The notes below the pieces were generated by a model that was not told where the DNA came from, ran no database searches, and was given only the letters and a program-made list of their open reading frames with translations. A stretch of DNA of 64,000 nt, taken from the NCBI RefSeq assembly GCF_021018895.1, contig NC_079374.1, forward strand, positions 27,986,098-28,050,097, in the 5' to 3' direction. The position numbers were made by a program, and so were the translations under genes. The stretch comes from Seriola aureovittata (lineage: Eukaryota > Chordata > Actinopteri > Carangiformes > Carangidae). The stretch's first letter is position 1; each line of letters starts with the position of its first letter. Positions 1 through 12,476 of this stretch are shown piece by piece.

Positions 1-854
1 ATGAAAATGTCTCTTTTATACACTTCCTCAATCAGAATTCCTTCTTCATTATGGCTACCATGCAGTTAAAGAGGGGGTGCGTGCAGGGTATGTGGGCTGA
101 TGATCAAAATGATCCAAGCTGGGCCTCACCCTTTTTAAGGGTCCAGGCAAAATTAAATTCACCTCTTCTGAGCAACTGTAGCTGATACTGATAACTGAGA
201 GAGTGTTTTATGATCAGACATCACCCAGCTGGAGTGAAGGCCAACCATACAAATCAAAAGAAAAATTAAAGCTGAGTTAAGCCCGACAGGGCTCTACACT
301 TTGATATATCATTTATATTTGGGTCTCTAGTGCTCCAAAATGAAAAAACAAAAATAGGTGCACAATTGTTAAAAAATCAAAATGAATGCATCTCTTTTTT
401 TAAGCATGAAACAAACACTCTTCGTCCCTGCTCGCCTGCACAGATCCTCCAGACTAAAGGCTCTTGTTGAGGGCTCATCCGTTGTACACCACCTGAACCT
501 CAGAACAGCTGAGACCTTCTGCTTGTCTCAGACATCACCTCATCCATTCCTTCCATAGTTCATCACCTGACTGCATCTATAATCATCTCTCATATTGCAT
601 CTAATGACATCACACTCCAACACACTGAAAAACTGGGGGCTTTTTAGAATCCTTCTGAACACACTATTTGACACCAGGAAACAATACATCATCTCTTGTC
701 CCACTCCCTCGGTCTGTTTTGAGATAAAATAAAATAAAAATACCACTCTACACGATGCCATGCCTTCCCCTTCAATTGTGGAAACCTGGTCGATGAATTA
801 TGTTTCAGTCAGTAAAGCAGGATAAAAGAGAAGGTGGTAGGGCAGCCAACTTTT
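1..854. other. Non-coding sequence, no recognised feature
   Basis: No exon, RNA gene or recognisable repeat was seen. The open frames here are short and lack family resemblance. Confidence 0.5.
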
Positions 855-1240
855 TTGTTAGGAATTTTAGTAACATCACTGAAGCAGAACTCTGTGAGAT
901 TGTAAGACAGAATCCACTTGCTATCTTGACACTGTCCCGAAGAACATCTTAAGAAATGTCTTCAGTAAAAATAATTAACACATCCCTTGACACTGGTATA
1001 TTCCCTAATGCATTCAAAACTGTTAAGCAACCACAGGCCTATATCCAACTCATCCTTCATCAGCAAGATGCTTGAAAAAGTAGTTTTCACTCAGTTTAAC
1101 GACTTTAACCACAAAAACAGTATTCTGGAGAAGATCCAGGTTTTTGATCTAATCACAGTACAGAGACTGCTCCAACTAAAACAGTCAGTGATCTCAGACT
1201 TAGTGTTGCTGCAAACAAGGTCTCAAGTCCACAAGTGATA
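855..1240 (+). mobile_element. LINE reverse-transcriptase fragment (Jockey/Rex/L2-like)
   Basis: Forward-frame translation gives the N-terminal RT block of a fish non-LTR retrotransposon: a frame with NHRPISN followed by FISKMLEKVVF, matching the usual 'YRPISNLPFISKMLEKVV' region, and just upstream an 'NITEAELCEIV' stretch. The catalytic YADD box is absent and frames shift, so this is a dead internal fragment. Clade assignment is tentative. Confidence 0.6.
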
Positions 1241-1384
1241 CACTTTCTACCAGGCTTGGAAACTTACACTAGCAGAATAAAATGGAAGTGACACGTCTGG
1301 GTGTAATTTCCAAGCCTGATCTAAGTTTTAAATCCCATAAGCAAGGTAAACAGCTTCCTTCCACCTAACAAATATTGTCAACAG

Positions 1385-2062
1385 CATGAATTTTGTGTCA
1401 ACAGTCAATAGATGGGCTGCTGTATTCTGGACCATCTGTAAGGGTTTCACTGTGCACAAAGGAAGGCCTGCCAGAAGAGCATTGCAGTAGTTGAGGTGAG
1501 AGAATCATGGCCTGAGCTGGTTGGTGTACTGAGTCAGGTAGGGCCTGATTTTTCTCATGTTGTTTAGAGCAAAGAGACACAACCGAGAAACGGATTCAAC
1601 ATGAGAAGGAGAGCTAGTCATCAAACATGGACGTTTGTCCTTGCCATGACACACTTAAGCGACCACTTTGGGGCCTTGTACTAATCAATCATGGTCTGAA
1701 TGTCTCAGTCTATCTGAGTATTGTTGCTGACCATTTTAATCCCTTTGTGGCCACAGTTCTAATGGCTACTTCTAGTAGGATCATGCTCCATGTCACATTC
1801 TGGTTTCATCAAAATGACAGCGAGTTCGGTGAACTTCAGTCCACTCAAAATGCTTTACAATACAAGTCACATTCACTCACACATGCATACAGCACATTTT
1901 CTATGAATACTGTGCATTTTTATCTCACAGAATCACACACAAATGATACATCAGGGGAAATATGGGATTCAGTATCTTGCCCAAGAACAACTAAACACAC
2001 AGACTGGAGGATCCGGGTATCGAACCACCCACTCACCTCCTGAGCCATAGCTGTCCAGGTGA
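1385..2062. repeat. Two dispersed teleost repeat remnants
   Basis: Two blocks (about 1385-1625 and 1845-2060) resemble widespread unclassified fish repeats. The second runs from a 'ccactcaaaatgctttacaatac' type start to 'gaggatccgggtatcgaacc', ending at 'cctcctgagccatagctg'. That end resembles the SINE-like repeat often found near fish genes. The 138-residue ORF over it has no protein family character. Classification is from memory. Confidence 0.35.
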
Positions 2063-3645
2063 GCAATCAGCTTAAAACGACTGTATTACATGTGTGCACC
2101 TGTAAAACCCTGGCACCATCAAACCACACAGCAACATGGCAGCCACTGTACTGTAGTTTCTGGGGTGACAGCGATCTCATGCACGTTTCCCGGAGTTGGT
2201 GTGAACTGATACACTGACCACCAGAATTTTTTTTTTTTTATGTGAAATCTTACTTCACTGTAGAACCCTCCTTGCCCTGCTGTCTCTCTCTCTCTATCTG
2301 TGTATTATCATTCTGGTCATTGGGTGCAGCAGGAGTAATCCCACTGCATCGGTGGGCCAGTTGACCATCAAAACTTTAGATTCAATACAGTATTGAGGGG
2401 CCCTGTGTTTCTCAGTACCAGCCCTCTCTGAGTGCTTGTCATTCGGGGTGTGCAGAGCATGCTTTGTGTGTGTTTGAAGCTATGGAGCTGTATACATTGT
2501 TCAGTTATTTGTCACAAAGTAATTATACCGAACTACCATTTTAACCAATGAAATAATGAAAGTAAACTAAGAAAGTAAAAGCCAGGCTCTAGTAAACCAG
2601 AATTATATTTTAACATGTGAACCATTAGGAGCTGCTCATGTGCTTAAAGACCAAATTTCAAATTTAGTATTTAAACGCATCTCTCATTTCACATCTTCAA
2701 CCTGATTCAAAAGCAGTGACACTGGGTTACACTGAACAATAATAGGAGACAGGAAGCTGAATACTGATGACTTTCATCACAGCCCCCTCTCTTTGAAAAG
2801 ATGCTGTGACAGTGACTGGTGCTCAGTGATTCAGAAAATGTCTGCTCTAAAAAACTGTCTCATTGCTGCAGGTTGATGTTGGAAACTTGGGATGACTTGT
2901 CCAGCCAAAAGGAAAAAAATCAAAAAGATAGACAGAGAATAACCAGGTAGACTCAACCACAATAGTTCATAAAACTTACATGACCTGACTTTGAATAGCA
3001 ATAAATTTCAGCACAACAAAAGCTGCTCATACTGTCTGTCTGCCCTGTGCTCTACCTTTGTCTCCCGTTGAGACAGACAGTTGCTGCAAGGAAACCTTTG
3101 CACCAAGGTTGTGTTTATATACTATGTTTTTATTGTAGGTTTCTTCATATTGTTTATGTCTTTACCAGTTTTCACTGAAAATAAACAGACGGTGTTAAAA
3201 GATCACTTTAACCTATGTTTTTATGCCACCGCATTTCAAAAGGTTGTACTTCAGATGACAGTTATCACCTCAGAAGAAGGTCCTTTCACAGTGAACAAGG
3301 TCCTGTTAAAAAGTACAGAGAAAAGTGGAGGGAAAACGATTGAATGTGCACCCATTCCCGTGTGTTATGACATTTTTAAAATGTATTTTTAGTCTTCATA
3401 TAGCCAGTTTTGTTTTAATTGCCTTGTCCATACTACATTCAGTTCAATTCAGTTCATTTCAGTGCCAGACAGCAGAATGACTCTCACATGTGAACCCATG
3501 ATGAAAGCTTGTGAAAAAATAACAATGAAATGAAACCTGCTGTAAAACTAAAACTCAAGCTATATTTTGCGCATGAGGAAAATCATGTTAATGCATAGTC
3601 TTTGCAAGGATTTGCTGGGTGGCTAAGGAACAAAACTGAGATAAA
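2063..3645. other. Non-coding sequence, nothing recognised
   Basis: AT-rich sequence with short homopolymers, for example the T run near 2228. No exon, RNA or repeat was identified; a 103-residue ORF at 3081-3392 has no recognisable motif. Confidence 0.45.
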
Positions 3646-4255
3646 AAAAGAAAACACATATACCGTCCAGGTATATTTATTTAGCAGTGGCAAACATAAT
3701 TTCTGTGCAGAAATATTTACAGTGCTGGCCCAGCCAAACAAAAACAAAAAAAACACAAAAAATTACATAAATATATCTCGAAAAGGGATAGAAAAACAAG
3801 AAAAACCAGCCCTGCACCAGGCAATGCCCCTTTAATTCTGGACCCTTGCAAGCTAAACTTGCTGGCTTGTCTATCTGATGGTGTATTTCACAATACACCC
3901 CTCCCCAGGAGATTATCACCTGATCCAAATGCTATCCACTAATCTACTCTACAGTTACGAAACATACTTAAACTATTTTTCACTTTTTACTTTTTACTTT
4001 TTAAAGCAAATACTCATTTACAAGGCAATTAAAATAGCATTGCACCCCTCCAACCCTACTACACTTAGTACCTTCCCCTGGGAACCCATTGCCCATGGCA
4101 CCCTCCTAGGCTTTGGCAGTTCTGGGTCTAAGCAGTGGAGCACAAACACAGCAGAGGTGAAACAGGTGACAAAACAATTTGATTTTCCTTGATACACATT
4201 TAACAATAAATAGAAATGTTTACTGCCATAACACATCTCTCTGTCTTATTTTAAA
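3646..4255. other. Non-coding sequence, possible unclassified repeat
   Basis: Overlapping short ORFs on both strands (3602-4236) show no domain. The segment lies directly beside the Harbinger-like remnant and may be part of the same or a nested element, but nothing in the sequence proves it. Confidence 0.3.
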
Positions 4256-4259
4256 ATAC

Positions 4260-5370
4260 ATGCATTTTGTCATGCTATGACTCCAAAAATTAATAAATAT
4301 AGCTTTGTCAGCGGACCTCCCGACATTAAACAAACAGATGAAAAAAGTCACACTATTCGCTTCAACACCTACAACCCCCAAGCTGTTTCAAGTTTTATTA
4401 TTAATGAAAATAATGGCTGTGTAGCATGTGCCTCTTTGACAACTGCATCAGGCCTGAAAGATGCATACGCCACTTCCCATGCAAAGGTTGGGATCTATAA
4501 AAACAAACTCGATGGGAGAATGTGCATACGAACATTTTGGAGACAGGGGAAATTGGCGACGCAGATGGTGAGGCGGTGAATTGAAGCCAGATTGTAGAAA
4601 TTAAATGTGAGAGCCATGAAATATTTAATACATTTTTTTATTATAGTGATTCTAATTTAAGCCTGATGTACAGTTACTCTCTGTTATAACCTGCAGGTGC
4701 AGGGGCTACCCCTTTGGGTGTTGGCTCCTCACCCCATTCCCAAACCTGCAAAGCTCAGCGGAAATGTGCTACAACAATTCGCCCACACTCTTGCTTGCTC
4801 AGTTGTAGAGTGTGTCATTGGCCCCCTCAAATGCAGATGGCAGTGTTTGGATGCACAAGGAAGAAGACTTTTATACCACCCAAAAAAAGTCTGCCAGATT
4901 GTTAGGGAGTTTTGAACAATATGACAGAGGATCAACCCACCTTTCCCTCCTGGCCTCCCATTAAACAAAATACCTTCCTGACATCCACCTGACCCACAAG
5001 CACCTGGACTTCTGAGTCAGTGAAGCTCCTCTTCTTGGTCTTGTTCTTGCTTGTTGCCATAATAATCATAAAGAACCATTGATCAACACAGTTGTTTATA
5101 TGCATCAGCATTCATGAGGTGCTTCGCATTGACCATTTATGGTTGAAAGTGGGCAAATGGAGGGTGGGATATGAGGCTGATCAGATCTGCCGGGCCACAT
5201 GGTGTTTGAACCTTAGGTATAAACACCAGAATTTGGTCAAATTCCTGACATACTGGTTTTACTCTGGCACACAGAGCGTAAGAAGGCAAAATCAGATTGT
5301 TTACTATGCAGATACCAGATTTGGATACAGATCACAATTTAATACCAGTGTAAATGGGGTTTTAGTCTAA
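4260..5370 (+). mobile_element. PIF/Harbinger-type transposon remnant
   Basis: At about 4770-4912 the forward frame reads VVECVIGPLKCRWQCLD and then LLYHPKKVCQIV, close to the C-terminal part of PIF/Harbinger (HARBI1-like) transposases ('VVERTIGLLKCRWRCLD ... KVCKIV'). Upstream residues of the same region are in another frame, so it is frameshifted, and the catalytic DDE residues are not seen. The flanking 4260-4690 and 5090-5370 sequence has the look of Harbinger internal DNA (tgcatacg-type motifs), but the element ends are not defined. Confidence 0.5.
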
Positions 5371-5559
5371 GTGTCTCGATTATTGACCTCACAGCTCGTC
5401 CAAATGAGGAGTTTCAGTTTTGAAGTTTTCAGTGTACACTGTAAAAAGTGAGGTTGGGGTTAATTAATGTATGTTATATGTTATTATGTTATACATAATA
5501 AAAAAGGCTGTGTGCAGTTTGTAATGACATTATGCTGAATTCAACAAGTTTGAATTATT

Positions 5560-6248
5560 TATTAGTCGTCAGGCCCCTTTGCACGCTGGCTGATCCCCTA
5601 TCTGACTCGCATCTGGAGGACCCTGATCTGTCTCCTTTTTGGGGAACCCGGCTAGCCTTCCCCAGGAGGTATCTAGGGGAGGGAACCCCTGGCAAGAAAC
5701 ACAGGCCACAGAGACGCCAGTTCCCCAAGAAGCCACAGTCCCACGTCTCCAGCTTCCAGCCCGAGTCACCCAGTCAGTGGTCTGGCCGACTCCTGCTCCT
5801 GATTCCCATTTGGTGGTCTGGCTGACCCCTGCTCCTCGTTTCATTTCGGCGGTCCAGCCGACACCTGCTCCTCGTCTTCCATTGGTGGCCCAGCTGACTC
5901 TTGATTCTGGTTCCCAGTCAGTGGTCTGGCCGACTCCTGCTGCTCATGTTCTGTTGGCGGCCCGGCCGACTGTTGTTCCTGATTGACAGTCCGCGGTCTG
6001 GCTGACCCCTGCTCCTCGTTTCCTGACGGCGGTCCAGCCGACACCTGTTCCTGTTCCCCAGTGGGAGGTTCGGCCACCTCCTGCCCCTGTGTGACGTCAG
6101 CCTCCTACTCGCCGGCCTCCTGCTCGCCGGCCTCCTGCTCACCGGCCTCCTACTCGCCCTCCAGAGGGGTTTCACCTGCGACACCATCCTCTGGCTCGAC
6201 CTCCGGAGAGACCCTCTCTGGAATCCGACCCTTATAAGGGAGGGGTAC
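5560..6248 (+). mobile_element. Ty3/gypsy retrotransposon, 3' internal region
   Basis: A GC- and Pro-codon-rich region with imperfect tandem units built on 'ggtctggccgactcctgctcc', ending in the polypurine stretch 'aagggaggggt' immediately before an LTR start (TGTCATGG at 6249). That order (internal DNA, PPT, 3' LTR) is what a gypsy-type element shows. Open frames on both strands are by-products of the repeat composition. No gag or pol motif survives. Confidence 0.55.
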
Positions 6249-6540
6249 TGTCATGGTTTGCCATGGCAGACATTTTATGTTTGACTTTGTTTTGGATTTT
6301 GTCACTTCTTGTTTTATTTTGTAGTGAGTTTTCCTTGTGTGTCTCAATGTTTTTACTTCCTGTCTTTGTCCTGTTTCCCTCCTTGGTGATTGTCTGCCCC
6401 GCCCTAATGTGTTTCACCTGTGTTCAGTCACCCTTGTCTCCCTTGTGTCTATTTAGTCTCTGTGCTCCCCTTTGTCTGTGTCGGTTCATCTGTTATTCTC
6501 CCCTCTGGTGTCTGTTTAAGTTTCTTGTTTTACCTCGCAC
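6249..6540 (+). mobile_element. Ty3/gypsy LTR, 3'-truncated
   Basis: Begins TGTCATGGTTTG after a polypurine tract and shares a long stretch, from 'gattgtctgccccgccctaatg' on, with the copies at 7492 and 21790. It breaks off near 6540, before the terminal CAAACCATGACA that the 21790 copy keeps. Confidence 0.6.
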
Positions 6541-6914
6541 TTCGGCCTGCTGCTGTATTGTCCTCTCCACAGATGTCCATGACTGTTGATGGTGTAAATT
6601 CATCTACATTTGATCATCCCAGCCTGTCTTCACCACAGCCATTAACAGCAACAACTACAGTCTGAGCTCTGCACATGTGTTGGCTGGGAATCCCTCTGGA
6701 TGTGTAGAGGGTTGCTGGACATACAGAGACTGCAACACAACCAAGATTTCAAACTAAAATATCCAGCAGCGTTTCTGAAAGTCTCTGTTTTAAGCGCTCG
6801 AAACCAGATGAATAAGACTCCAATAATCCATGACTAAAACTATGTGTACGCACAAAACCAGAAATAAAAATACAAATTTTTTTTTTTTTTTTTGTTATAT
6901 TTTTGTGCATCTTT

Positions 6915-7430
6915 ATGCCTCTGTGCTGGTGACAGCCAGAGCTGGAGGCATATTGTTTTGGGGTTGTCCGTCCATTTATATGTACATATGTACATCCCAT
7001 TTTTGTGGACATGATATCTCAGTATGCCTTGACGGAACTTCTTCAAATTTGGCACAAGCATTCATTAGGACTCAAGGATGAACTGATTAGGGCAAAGGTC
7101 AAAGTTCAGGCCTTGTGAACACAATATCTCTAAGGCCTTGAGGGAATTTTCTCCAATTTGATAAAAACGTTCATCTGGACTAACCCACCAACTGATCAGA
7201 TTTTGGTGGCTAAAAGTAAAAGATCAAGGCCATGGTAACCTCATAAAGCATGATTTTGGCCTTGTGAACACAATATCTTCTCAAGGGAATCCCTTCAAAG
7301 TAGGCACAAACGTTCACTTGTACTCAAGAATGAGCTGATTAGATTTTGGGGGTCAAGGGTCCAAAGACAAGGGAGTAGTGACCTCACAAAACACAGGTTT
7401 GGCCTTGTAAACAATAATATGTTCCTGCAA
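6915..7430 (+). repeat. Dispersed repeat family R1, copy 1
   Basis: Contains three diverged internal units (near 7040, 7150 and 7290), each with a core like 'cttcaaatttggcacaa', then 'gatgaactgattag' and a 'ggtcaaaggtcaa' type motif. Related copies lie at 8826-9095, 42735-42920 (reverse) and 44639-44930. The family is common in fish as an unclassified, probably non-autonomous, DNA repeat; no coding capacity. Confidence 0.5.
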
Positions 7431-7491
7431 TAACGGAGGCTGCAGTTTCAGGACCGTGTTTAACTGCCATTAAGGTTTATTCCACCCAAAT

Positions 7492-7720
7492 TGTCATGGT
7501 TTGCCATGGTGGACTTTTATGTTTGAATTTATGCTTGGATTTTGTCACTTCCTGTTTTATTGTGTAGTTGGTTTCCTTGTGTAGCTCTTGATGTTTGTTC
7601 TTCCTGTCTTTGTCCTGTTCCCTGTTTGGTGATTGTCTGCCCTGCCCTAATGTGTTTCACCTGTGTTCAGTCACCCTTGCCTTCCTTGTGTCTATTCAGT
7701 CTCTGTGCTCCCCTTTCCCC
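7492..7720 (+). mobile_element. Ty3/gypsy LTR fragment, 5' half
   Basis: Second LTR of the TGTCATGGTTTG family, very similar to 6249-6480 and cut at about 7718. Both partial LTRs face the same way with 950 bp of unrelated sequence between them. Confidence 0.55.
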
Positions 7721-8409
7721 TCTCGATCTCAACCAGATATTTGAGAGGTTGGAGAGAGCCAAGACATGAGGACGACTCTTGGGACAGATTCAAGATTATA
7801 TACTGTATATGCTTATATATATCCTTTAATACAATAATAAACAAGAACAAGGATTGTAAACAAAGGGTCAAGTGGAGGACACTGGGGGATGATGGCACTT
7901 GCGGAAAAAACCTCAACTACTCCTGAGAGAGAGAATAGAAATAACTTTTTACTGAAATTTAGCTTTTCTTCACTTCATATAGGTTATACAGTGGCCCCAT
8001 GATGTGACCGGTGTAAACCTCTCTGCGTTATGACTGGATGGATTTATTAACTCGACAGTACGTGACTAAACGTGATGGGATTATCTTTTATTTTGATAAA
8101 GCAGAAAGTGACGTACAATGCATGAGTGGCAGGCAACTTTTCCCTCAGCTCTTCTCCCCAGAGATGAAAGATTAGGGCAACTAAAATCAGTACAGTAAAT
8201 ACATTATAAACTAATACAGTTGGTATATAAAGTATAAAAATTACCAAAAAGTATTAATACTAATTTAATACAAATTTGCCTGCTGCTATAATTTAATATT
8301 TAATTTAATATATAACTAATATATAGCATAGTCACTAATAAATTATAAGACACATTCCTGTAGTACCAGAGGCTGTAGTTTCAGGACTGTTGTGTATTAT
8401 TAATAAATG
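7721..8409. other. AT-rich non-coding sequence
   Basis: No exon or known repeat was recognised between the gypsy LTR fragment and the MITE. Confidence 0.4.
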
Positions 8410-8411
8410 TA

Positions 8412-8622
8412 CACTGTTGCTCATAAAGTTGGAATAAAAAGATTTTTTGCTTTTTCCATGAAATGATTGTGACAATGTGATTTATTTCATTTCACCTGGG
8501 TAATTTGGACACATAATGTAATCATTGCACCTGGTCAAAAGTGATTACTGACGCATTTAAATAGGAATAAACAGAGGATCGTGTTGGAAAACAAAATTAT
8601 TCCAACTTTATGGGCGACAGTA
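8412..8622. mobile_element. Tc1/mariner-type MITE with intact terminal inverted repeats
   Basis: The left end (cactgttgctcataaagttg...) and the reverse complement of the right end (tactgtcgcccataaagttg...) match over about 26 bases with few differences. TA dinucleotides flank both ends, at 8410-8411 and 8623-8624, as expected for Tc1/mariner target-site duplication. At 211 bp it has no transposase, so it is non-autonomous. Confidence 0.65.
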
Positions 8623-8825
8623 TATATCTCTCATTAATATGAATATGGTAGATAGTTGTGTCAACTCTTAATATATTTATATGAGCTGTTATACTCACTT
8701 TCTGTTTACCGTCCATCTTCTTACAAAATGCGGTGCTGTCGTCCAAATCGTTAGGTGGCAGTGTCACGAAAAACTAGGGTCCTAGAAACGGTTCTGAAAT
8801 TGTTGTCCTGAAACTCCAGTTCTGC

Positions 8826-9095
8826 AGGAACATCTTACTCCTTGTAAACGCAATATTTCTGTAACACCTTCAGAGAATTTCTTCAGATCTGTTACAAACG
8901 TTCACTCAAGACAAAGTGATTAGATTTTGGTGATCAAAGGTCAAAGATCAAGGTCAACATTTCCTCAAAAAACACTTTTTAGCCATTACTCAAGACTTCA
9001 CAGCAATTATGACCAAATACCACACAAATGGTTCATATTTTCTATAATTCTGGATAAACAGGGATGTAACCTGAAACTAGTCTGAGTGGTGGAGG
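8826..9095 (+). repeat. Dispersed repeat family R1, copy 2
   Basis: Shares with copy 4 (44639-44930) the end block 'ctggataaacagggatgtaa' followed by 'ctagtctgagtggtggaggc', plus an internal 'ggtcaaagatcaaggtcaa' unit. Confidence 0.5.
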
Positions 9096-9124
9096 CAGAC
9101 AATTCTATTTGCTTTTATTCCAAT

Positions 9125-9230
9125 AGTACAGTGAGAAATAACAGGAAAGTCAGGGAGGGAGAGAGAGAGGATGCAGCAAAGGGCCGTGGGTCGGACTTGA
9201 AGCCATGGCCACTGTGGTTAGGACTTTAGA
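9125..9230 (-). mobile_element. tRNA-derived SINE fragment
   Basis: Reverse complement shows a degenerate B-box-like 'gcttcaagtccgacc' followed by 'ctttgctgcat' and a CT-rich 'cctctctctctccctccc' tail. This is the same layout as the SINE at 36955-37095. Confidence 0.45.
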
Positions 9231-9237
9231 ATCTTTA

Positions 9238-9985
9238 CATCAGAATTATAAAGCCTTGCGTACGTTTATGCTTTATAAATCTCACTCATTGAGAAATTGG
9301 GCGCATTTGCATGAAGCCTCATTTCCACTCCCACAATTAGCCATAAATGGATGAAGACACTCCTTTAACCAATCAGTTTGTATAAATAAACACTGTCTCC
9401 AACCCCAAATTATCAAACACAGAGAAGAAAGACAAGAAAGAAGAACAATTTCACTGATTGTGAAACTGAGGTTAAAACATGCACTAGTTTACTTTAGTAC
9501 AATCACTCTAATGTAAAGTCCTGTTTTACTCAGAACTTCATTTATTGGCTAGAGAGACTTAATGAGGCTCAACACAGGCTCTAACACTGTGATTAGTAAA
9601 TATTAAAATAGTATGAAGCAGTTACAGAATGACTCACAATAAATAATAAGGATATTATACGATGCTGAAGGAACTATTGAACACAAACAATTATTTCTGT
9701 TTATTAATTATGAATTTGTTATTGCTGTGTAAACAGCAAAACTTATGAAGATAATGAATGAAGCTCCGTGAAGTTGTTTTATTTTGTTACATGTTACATG
9801 TCTTGGCTTATTTTGTATTTTCACTTCACTTTAACTTGCATCACTTGTGGAAAACCATGTGTTCACATGGTCAAAGGAATGTGTGAGGTAACACATTATG
9901 TGTTTATAAAGAGTTGTATGCATGGTTTTTGTGTATACGCATCATTTATGCATCCAGCCCCAGGTCTTTATCATGTGAGACTAAT
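9238..9985. mobile_element. Possible Harbinger-like non-autonomous remnant
   Basis: The outer segments carry 'gcgtacgtttatgctttataaa' type sequence (left) and 'gtgtatacgcatcatttatgc' (right), resembling the ends of fish Harbinger MITEs. No transposase is present. Ends and integrity are uncertain. Confidence 0.3.
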
Positions 9986-10099
9986 ATTCTTTATAACTGC
10001 CATTGGCATATCTTTGGTTATTAAAACTTGTACTAAACTGTGAATAGGAGGATTTGGAGCTGATTTTTCAAGGACCAGACAAAAAAACGACTATAAATA

Positions 10100-10516
10100 C
10101 TGTTTCGGAGAATGAGCATATCTCATAAACAGATAGAAACTTCAAATCACATCTAGAACAACTCAAACAAATAAATACAATTTTCTGCAATTTTTTTCTT
10201 CTTTATTATAGTTTACAGTGTTTGTTTCTATAAAATAAGGAAAACATTTTCGTTTTTTTTGTTGTTTCATGGGCTATTAACCTCTATTATACTGCACTGA
10301 AGTCTTTATTGAGTGACATTTATTATTAGCTGACATTATGCTGATTCTAAATATGTGTAGAATTTTATTAGGTAAAAAACAAAGGTATTAAAGAACGAAA
10401 ATGTTTAAATATAAATCTAAAGTTTTTAAAATAAATTTTTGATAAATTCATTGTTATATTAATCAAGTGGAAAAAAAACAGATAATCCATAAATAATCGT
10501 TAGGTGCAGCTCTACT
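10100..10516 (-). mobile_element. hAT-type terminal remnant
   Basis: The right boundary, read on the reverse strand, is 'agagctgcacctaacgatta', close to the recurrent hAT terminus 'cagggctgcaactaacgatt'. The left boundary was not resolved. Confidence 0.4.
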
Positions 10517-10539
10517 GCTGATTAAATTAAAAAAGTCTA

Positions 10540-12476
10540 CAAATATTATCTGAAGCATATTCGCTTTTGATGAAGCCTGTCTGGTCAGGGTGGATTAACA
10601 TAGGAGTGACTGTCTCAATACTGGTTGCTAGGGCTTTGGTGATAATTCAGTGTTTAATAGTAAGTAGCTGGAATGGTGGGTTTGGTCTTTATTGGGTTTT
10701 AAAAGAAGTGTCATGACAGTGGCTTCAATGAGTTCTTCAGTTGTGAGGAGTGCATCTAAGGTGTTTGCTTGTTCTTTAACCCCTTAAGCCCTGAGGATGC
10801 TGGGAGATGTGCCTCGCCTAGACAGACATACTCAAAATAGATCAAGATATCTCCACAACTATTGGCTCCATATGCAAGAGCTTGGTCACTGGGGATAGGG
10901 AAGACCTCAGAGAATATATTCCCAAGTACACAAATTCTACAAAGGTTTTAGTAGGGATGGGGCCAGGTGGACTCTCCATTTGGACACTTGGTTAGCCAAA
11001 GTACCCAAAGTGTGCCAAAGGGTTTTTTTTACCTCTTGAAAGGAAATCTGGCTACAAAACGCCAATGATTTCTACTACAGGAGGCTATATGCACACAATG
11101 CAATTGTCATTGCCATTTCATTGACCTTGTGCATCATCAGATTCTACTATTGTGCACAACCAAAAAAAAAAAACTAGAATTATAATTTGGTCTCCACATT
11201 TAGTAGTTCTATCATAAAAATGGAATATAAGTAAGTAAGTAAGTAATAAATAAAAGATGACATCTAACCTGATATCTAGCATAGATTAGACAAACACCAC
11301 AAATCAAAAGTTGTATTCATCAATCAGTGCTGTCAGAAGAAACCGAGACTTCAACATCCCTTTGCCTCTGAATCTCTTTCAGGGCATCTAAATTGCTATA
11401 TTATGTTGAGTCTACTCCGTTACACATTGTAAGAGTGAAAAATAAATATAAAACTTACTATATACGAAGTTCAAATTACAAAACAAGTTGAATTGGCTGT
11501 GTTATGCGTAGAATCCACACCTGGATTGAAAGTCTCTTGTACTCACGCACGGGTGTAGCATTGCGAGGAAGCAAGTGTCATAGGACTGTGACATACTGTT
11601 TGAAACCTCACAAGATATAGAAAATAACAGCAGTGTGTTCTCAGAATTATTATTATTGCAAAACAAATATTCTTTGGACTAAATACACTTGGAGTGTTGT
11701 TTTGGTGGCATTAAAGCCTCATCTTTTAGAAGCATTAAAAAAAAGAGACCACCACAGCATTCTAGCAACTTATAACAGGCAATTATTTTTCGCACTGTTC
11801 TGCCCACCCCGGTACTGGGTCCAGTAGGCTGAAGAGGCTAGATAATGTAAGCAAATCCAGGTTATTTAGGAAGGTATTTATCTCTGATCGGTTGGGTTCG
11901 TGATCTGAGGAATAGAGAGTGCTGTAATATTTTTGGAAGACTTTGAACTGTGTAATCTTGGGATGATTCATTTCTCTCTTTTTTGCATTGTAACAGATTA
12001 GCCAGATATTTATTTGCTTTGTTACAGTATTTAAAGTTTTCATACTGAAGTTGGTGGATCTGGAACTGTGTTTTTTTATGTATAATACTTTCAGGTTGTG
12101 TTTTAAGTTCTCTCAGTTCATTTTGTATTTATTCGTTGGAGTTATTGGTACATTTACTTGTTAGATATTTAATCCTTTGCTCTAGGGTATTTTCCAGTTG
12201 CTGTTTTGTTTTGTATGATGAATATGATATGATTTTACCTCTTATTACGGCTTTTCCTGTTTCCCATAGTAGTGATGAAGTTTGTGGAGAGTCGTTCATC
12301 TCCAGAATTCATGTATCGTTTTATTGTGTCAGTGGATTGCCAGTTTCTTGAGTTTCTGGGGTGCTTGAGCAGTCAATTGTGGGGTTAATGACAGTACTGA
12401 AGTCTCAGCTAGGTCCCAGTTATTATACGAAAAAAGAAAAAAGATTGGTTATCATTGTTAGGGCCGTATTATCAAG
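10540..12476 (-). mobile_element. L1/Tx1-type LINE ORF2, degenerate (RT and linker)
   Basis: Reverse-strand translation gives L1/Tx1-type ORF2 blocks in order. 12180-12476 reads 'STVINPTID' (endonuclease end) and WETGKAVIRGKIISYSSY (linker). 11783-12050 reads FQKYYSTLYSS and FLNNLDLLTLSS (start of RT). 10540-10790 reads KEQANTLDALLTTEELIEAT, then LLNTE and 'HPDQTGF'-like residues. The frame is broken by many stops. Another ~1-kb segment (about 10792-11815) interrupts the RT part. The endonuclease part continues at 13863-14160 beyond a solo LTR. Confidence 0.7.
10792..11815. mobile_element. Unclassified insertion inside the LINE
   Basis: This stretch separates 'LDLLTLSS' from 'KEQANTLDALL', which are adjacent in intact elements of this type. 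Its left end, TTAACCCCTTAAGCCC, resembles a piggyBac-like TTAA junction; the right end (near 11815, 'ggtactgggtccag') does not show TTAA, so it may be composite. No transposase motif was seen. Confidence 0.4.

Noticed and set aside
5569..6237. Proline/serine-rich ORFs on both strands, resembling a mucin-like protein
   Set aside because: They arise from GC-rich tandem units just ahead of a gypsy polypurine tract and LTR; frames overlap on both strands.
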